Source: Holothuria scabra (Eukaryota > Echinodermata > Holothuroidea > Aspidochirotida > Holothuriidae). Taken from it: DNA of 64,000 nt. Positions 58,551 to 64,000 of this stretch are shown piece after piece (the stretch's first letter is position 1; each line of letters starts with the position of its first letter). The notes under the pieces were generated by a model. It searched no databases. It was given only the letters and a program-made list of their open reading frames with translations, and was not told the origin of the DNA. A program made the position numbers and the translations under genes. The stretch spans positions 30,029,986 to 30,093,985 of the forward strand of contig CM074196.1 of assembly GCA_037179385.1 (NCBI GenBank), read 5' to 3'.

Positions 58551-60989
58551 ATTGTACTAGACCTCTACACTATCCATTTATAGGGGTAGAGGTTGGAGTG
58601 CTACATTCCAGTCAAATGCCTTGTCCCTCACTTATCTTCAGACAGATGAAATTCGAAGGTAAAAATGTATAAGGAAAATGTCGTTAAGAAAAAAATAAAA
58701 GTATCGGGAGTTTTATTACTTGCTTTACTAGAACATATTAAAGATACCAAGTAAACAAAGAAAAAACAAATAGTTGAAATAAAAATTGAGCCAAAGTCGC
58801 CATAAGGTAAAGTGTTTAAACTTTTAAGCAAGAATGACGTACCTTGCTTCCGATTAAGATAATGCATAATTTTTAAGAAGAATAATGAAACTTACATGAA
58901 ATTTTGAGAAAATGTGTCAGCTTTTGTTGACATGTGAATCATGAATCAAACATAAATCATGCACATTAAACATCATGTTAGGAGCTGAAAAGTTAAAGGC
59001 ACTGGTCAGGAGCACATGTTAATTCAGTGGAATCCTGACAATCAAACTGCGCAATAAACGACCCGAGGGACAAACGACGCAGGGATGTTAATTTTGCGGC
59101 GAAACCTAGCATTCTTGCAGGTTTTTCCTTCTTTTTCTTGCAGTCCAGTTAGTGGTTATAAGGGTTATAAGTTCATATCCATGGAAAAGTTGAAATACTT
59201 TTACAACTTCTCTACGGCATTAACAGTGCTATATGGGAAGTGCTAATATCCTTACGTTTCTGAAAATATGAAGAAGAGATAAATAACTATTCGCAAGGCC
59301 CGAGAGACTGTCATTTTATTACCGGCAATCGGAGAGGCAGTTGTGGCCAAAATTCAGTCTCTGTACACTACACGTCAACGTTATCCGCTGATAGTGCTGT
59401 TGCTGCTCGTTCCACCACTTTGCCCTCCCTCACCCCTCAGTGAACAAGTGTGGATACACCATTGAATCCATTGAGGATAACATGATGACCCTCATTGAGA
59501 CAAATAAGCAAGTCGCCTCTAAAATTGTGTACGAACAGTGTCATACGTGAACTAGATTGACCATCATGCCTTATCGCAGTCATTTTAAAGGCAGTCATTC
59601 GTCACCCCAAACTACAGTTTTAGTATACATATATCAAAACTCTCAATTGGTACAGCTCCTTGATTGGCATCACATTCAAACAATGCATCATAGCTAAATT
59701 ACACAGCATGGGCACTGAGAGTGTCTTGATTACACATTATGGACTTGTATGGCCACTGGGACAAGCCATGAAGCAATAAACTAGGATTGTGTCTGGATAA
59801 AGATGAGTTTTAGATAAATGTGGGAGGGGCTAGAAGTAAGTAGGTTGGGAGAATTGGAACTGTTTGGGATGATGAAAATATGCCTTTAAAAGGAGTGTCT
59901 TTTCTCCTCCGTGATTGATGATACAGTTAAGCCCCAAACTAAGCGCAAGTACAAATAATTATAAATGTTTTAACCTAAAATACATACCTTCCACCTAGGA
60001 TCCTTCCTGAAGTGAAACTTATACCCAGTCACTTATGAAAGCCAAAGGGAGAGAACAAAGGTGATGCAGATAAGCAGTGAAAGCTTTCCTACGTATGCAC
60101 AACACATGCTTTCACCACTCGGGGAGCTGCAGCAGACCATGTTTGGCGATTACACAAAAGGGGTTTTCCGTATTGACCAATTGCAAACTGCCCTGGATAT
60201 CCTACAATGACCTGAAAAGCACAGACTATATGTCAGTCGGCATTCAAAAGCTAGCGCTCTTTCGGAAGTCATAATACACATTAGGATATGTTCCTTGGTC
60301 GTCCGAAGAAAATATTTCAAGGGAGAACCTTTTCACTGATCAAATCAGAGAGCTTAGTTGCCAAGTATTGGCGCATTTTTCTCAAGCGCTATCATAGTTT
60401 CGCGGAAAGCGCTAGAGAAAATTTAGACCAAATGCTTTCCAGATCACCTAAAATGGCATGCAATAGGCCTTGTGGGTTGCATGTTCTGTTTCTAAATTTT
60501 ACAAAATCTCTGCGATTTGTGCTAATCGCTGATCGCTAATTCTGCCTTCAGAAACGTACCTGTTTAAGCAACCAAAAAGCACTCACTTAGTCCTTGATTA
60601 TTACTTTAAATTATTTTCAATCATTGCATTTGATGATGGATTATGAGCCAGAATACACACAACATGACAATAAACTTTTGACCCAGAGTTATTCTAATCT
60701 TAGAGCCCTGGGGTTTGCTCCCCGGACCCTCACGGGGGCTTTGCCCATGAACCCCGCCAGGTGACCCCAGCTATGGCGACCCCTGACCCCCACCCTCACA
60801 GACTTGCACTTCGCGCTTATTTTTTAATCCACAGCAGTTTCTCGTGCCCTTCATTTGCCTCCCACATTTAAAGTCCTAGTTACCGTCACTTATTGAAAAA
60901 CTTATTTACATAAAAAGAATTATACATAAAAAATGATAGATGTATAAAAAAAAATGATATCGTATCAAAAAAAAAAAAAGGGGGGGGGA
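58551..60989. other. Intergenic DNA without recognisable gene
   Basis: No gene. A GC-rich stretch at about 60705-60790 (CTTTGCCCATGAACCCCGCC) resembles, in reverse, the block at 3750-3820 inside the 2.6-kb transposon. Confidence 0.5.
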
Positions 60990-61820
60990 ACCAGATGAAG
61001 CTAAAAGCTTTTCCAGTCTGGTCTGAGACAAAGTTTTTGTTTGAAAATAATTAAGCAATACATTATGCAGCTATGTCGGCATACAGAAAGTGTTTCAATT
61101 ACACATAAGAAATTTAAGGCTCATGATAAAAATAGATGTTTTTGAACCAAGGGAATTTCAGAGGTGTACACCCATGAGTTCTTATTTGAGAGTGGGCAAA
61201 CATTGTTCGTGTGAAAGGTTGTATCAGATTATCTATTCCCCTTGATGGTTAGATATGATGGGCACTGTTTGGGAAGAAAAATGTATTCAAATCATGGAGA
61301 AGTTGGTTATTGTGGTGTCTTTAAAGGAAGATACCTAACTGGTATTTATAGTGGTCCTTTAAAGTAAGAATATTAGTTATAAAAATACGGAAGCGTGTGG
61401 GTGTAAGGTGGAACATGCGAGATAAAACGAACAGCTAGCTTTTGGAGAACAAAGAGTCTGTCAGTGTAACTTTTCTGGGAACTGATTTTGCGACATTGTC
61501 GATGTGATTTTTCCAAGAAAGCTTACTGTCAATCGCAATACCTAAACATTTTGCAAAATTACTATTCTTTATAATGGTACCTTTAAAATGTAACACCAAA
61601 TCATGGTTATCATCAGTTGTCAAATACCAACAACTTTTTTTCTTAATGTTTAACAATAACTTATTAGCAGCTAACCAGTCTGCCGCATAGTTTAGTTCTT
61701 AGGATGCAACATGAATAGCTTCATTTATATTAGAATTGTGACAATAGACAGTAGTTAGTGTAATCAGCAAATAGTACAAACTTAAGTAGTTTTGACGATT
61801 TATGCACATCATTGAGTTAT
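60990..61820 (-). pseudogene. LINE relic (RT C-terminal part and 3' end)
   Basis: Minus-strand remains: KFVLFADYT near 61770-61800 (the RT catalytic box with one Asp replaced by Tyr), NYAADWLAANKLLLNIKKKS, then KCLGIAIDSKLSWKNHID, and near 61130-61200 a MFAHSQIRTHGC-like end. The 3' flank to about 60990 matches the orphan piece at 39.1 kb. Several stops and frame changes; not functional. It is similar in layout to, but clearly diverged from, the LINE at 34-35 kb. Confidence 0.72.
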
Positions 61821-61924
61821 AGTATAAAGGTCATAAGGGTCATGATAAGATCATTTAAATGTCATTGAATGTTTTACTGTAGGTCTACCCTAGAGCTTCA
61901 AGGCTCCCCCTGAACCCCAGCCAG

Positions 61925-61956
<32 letters not shown>
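61925..61956. repeat. Poly(A) run
   Basis: 32 consecutive A residues. Confidence 0.95.
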
Positions 61957-63210
61957 GGGAATCAGAGCACACTGAGGGTGAAGGAGGTCGCCTACAAAAT
62001 TATTTTGAAGAGCAATTGATTGTAAGTTTTATTCTCTCCCACCGGAACGGAGAGTTTGACTACGCACCAGCTCGATCAATTAGCTTTTTTGTAGTCATGG
62101 TAATTGCTTTTGTTAAATCAATTTTTATTAAACTACGATCACAGAAGGCTTAAAGAATTGAGCAGTCTGTTAGTGATCTCAAAATTGTAGTGCAGTACAC
62201 ATAGGTCATGATGATGAGCCATGGAAGGTGTGCTACGTTTGACGCCATTTGATCAGGGACTAGTTAGTGGCAATCGTCTTGTTTATTTCTTAGTGAGCAA
62301 CATCATTTATTCTTAACGGAAGCTAGAGAGAACTAGCTTCGCAATGAGAGCTGCCTCTGGCGGTGCCTTCAGATGTCCTGTTAATGTCAGACACTAACCA
62401 CTCCAAAGCACATTTTTTTCTTTGTGGAAGCAGCATAATTTTTAATTGTTGACGGTTCTTTTATTAGCATCAAATTCGGACGATATAGCCTACAAGTAGT
62501 GGCATAGTTACATTTTTCCAAAGAGGGGTGAGCAGTGATAATGTTCTGAGTTTTTCAAAGTCTTAACATTAATGTATTAGAAACCCAATGTACAGCATTC
62601 TAGAGCCGAAATGTTTGCATTCTTCCGGACATATATTTGAAAAATGAAACTTGCATTGCCGAAAGGTTTAGATTCCTGGTTTCCTATACGGAAATATGGA
62701 AACTATTGAAGAACCTGTTCTCTCTATGAGCAAATCCGAGATTGCAAGGCGACTAAATGTCTTTGTTGTTATACATAAATTATATTTAAGGCCTGTGGAT
62801 GGCGAATCTCCAACGACGTTGAAAAGTTTTCGAAACTTCGTAGCCTCTTTACAAAAATATTTGGAAGTAGGGAGCTTATATTAGCGAAAAATGGGAATTT
62901 TATGGAGGGAAACTAAAAAAAGCAGCGGGGTAGTTGTCACTTGATCGAAAAGTTCCCATAATTATTACTTTTCATTTTGTAAATTTTTCAAGGTTAAATG
63001 CACTAGGGATGTTTTGACACAGGCATTTCTTCTAAACTTCGCATTGAGGAATATTTCATTGATATATTCAAACGCTATGGAGACTGAAAAACTGTCTTGG
63101 TGTGAACTTGAATAAGTTCAAGTTTCCCTAATGTTTTAAATGGAACGAGAAAAGTAAACATAAGATTGCAAAACTTTGTTTGTACATGCAGAATAAGGTT
63201 TGAACAGACA
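61957..63210. other. Intergenic DNA without recognisable gene
   Basis: No gene recognised. AGTAGTGGCATAGTTAC near 62496 is a weak hAT-type end motif. Confidence 0.5.
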
Positions 63211-63408
63211 AAACGACCCTTTTTATGATTTTTTTTTTGTGCGAATAAGCTGCAGAAGTATTACCGTATTCAGTGCTTGAGTCATATGTACTCCAATTGC
63301 AAGCCTCTGTGTTGCCTTGAGAAGTAAATGACAGTTTCAAGCAACTGCTCTTGTCAAGCAATACTTTCAATATTTATCCTTAGAGACTCTCTGTCGTTGC
63401 ACCTGCAA
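63211..63408 (-). repeat. Direct duplication, copy 1
   Basis: About 200 bp repeated at 63513-63703 in the same orientation, 300 bp on. Shared blocks: GCAGAAGTATTACC, GAGAAGTAAATGACA, TTGCTCTTGTCAAGCAATAC and CTCTGTCGTTG. A minus-strand frame (KVLLDKSSCLKLSFTSQ ... YGNTSAAYS) is conserved in the second copy, which could be chance or a decayed exon. Confidence 0.75.
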
Positions 63409-63512
63409 CATAAAATACAGTCGTTAATAGGAACAATAAGAACTGATTGAAACTCTTTTGGATGAGAATACTTGAACTGTTAAATTCTCCAAAAACGCCC
63501 CTTATGATGACT

Positions 63513-63703
63513 TTCATGATTTTTATTTTTGCGAATAAATTGCAGAAGTATTACCATATCCAGTGCTTGGGTCGTTTTTACCCCAATTGGAATACCCAAC
63601 TGTATTGCATTGAGAAGTAAATGACAATTTCAAACAATTGCTCTTGTCAAGCAATACTTTTAATACTTATCTATAGAGAACTCTGTCGTTGTACCTGCAT
63701 ATT
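63513..63703 (-). repeat. Direct duplication, copy 2
   Basis: Counterpart of 63211-63408, with frame KVLLDKSNCLKLSFTSQ ... YGNTSAIYSQK then a stop. T-rich sequence ending in GCAG precedes both copies on the minus strand. All frames are closed upstream in both, so I do not call a gene. Confidence 0.75.
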
Positions 63704-64000
63704 TGTATGTCAGCGAATCCAACAGCATGATAAATACTAACTGGAACATTCTGCATAATACCGCTTTTTACTAGTGTATGCAACACATTATTTTTCACGC
63801 TTCTGTCGAAAATCTTTTGAAAATGTTTACGTACGCGTGTATAAAATGTTAATTAAAATATTTACAAGACCAAAATTTTTTTGACCAATTGTTAACTACA
63901 TGAGTTGATTCAAAACAAGTTCATGTGAATATTGTGCACGACATTGTACTACGTGAAAAAAAACTCATGACATGCGCCATAATCATTAAATCAATTGAAA

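Overview
This window is AT-rich, repeat-dense eukaryotic DNA, apparently from a marine invertebrate deuterostome. Three observations point that way. There are single-exon genes of the 2'-5'-oligoadenylate synthase (OAS) family with introns just ahead of the start codon. The one full-length LTR retrotransposon has its integrase upstream of its reverse transcriptase, an order known from Gmr1-type Ty3/gypsy elements of deuterostomes. The rest is a mix of tRNA-derived SINEs, LINE relics, hAT-like elements and satellites. An echinoderm, perhaps a sea cucumber, is my best guess, but the sequence alone does not settle the species.

The only convincing host genes are three tandem, same-strand (minus) OAS-like nucleotidyltransferases at 9546-10676, 36336-37475 and 50693-51883. 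A dead fragment of a fourth lies at 40552-40712. Each intact copy keeps a G-S motif, a D-x-D pair, a third aspartate and the OAS C-domain signature LLLDPCNPYNN. Each ends in one hydrophobic segment beside a cysteine-rich patch, which predicts a tail-anchored, membrane-bound enzyme. Each has a splice acceptor 4 to 5 bases before the ATG. A roughly 0.7-0.9 kb flank beside the dead copy is duplicated at 30.5 kb, evidence that the cluster grew and decayed by segmental duplication.

The rest is mobile and repetitive DNA. From left to right: a 102-bp satellite split by a 2.6-kb transposon with 15-bp inverted repeats and a 6-bp target duplication (3.5-6.8 kb); a CATA microsatellite (8.9 kb); a SINE (9.3 kb); a 7.1-kb Gmr1-like LTR element with a perfect 5-bp target duplication (12550-19644); a 240-bp foldback MITE (20.7 kb); a 1.3-kb hAT-like element with a perfect 8-bp target duplication (21633-22934); a 3.1-kb element with about 165-bp inverted ends and no transposase (24.9-28.0 kb); a SINE (31.6 kb); a perfect-centred palindrome (33.5 kb); LINE relics (34-35 kb, 39.1 kb, 61 kb); a GACTCGA array (44.8-45.1 kb); a minus-strand SINE (45.6 kb); a higher-order satellite rich in TGACCT motifs (54.3-55.2 kb); two SINE fragments with hairpins (56.6-58.5 kb); and a direct duplication at 63.2-63.7 kb.

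Inferred logic: this is an expanding innate-immunity nucleotidyltransferase cluster set in transposon-rich DNA. The repeats may have mediated its duplications and supplied nuclear-receptor-like sites near at least one copy.
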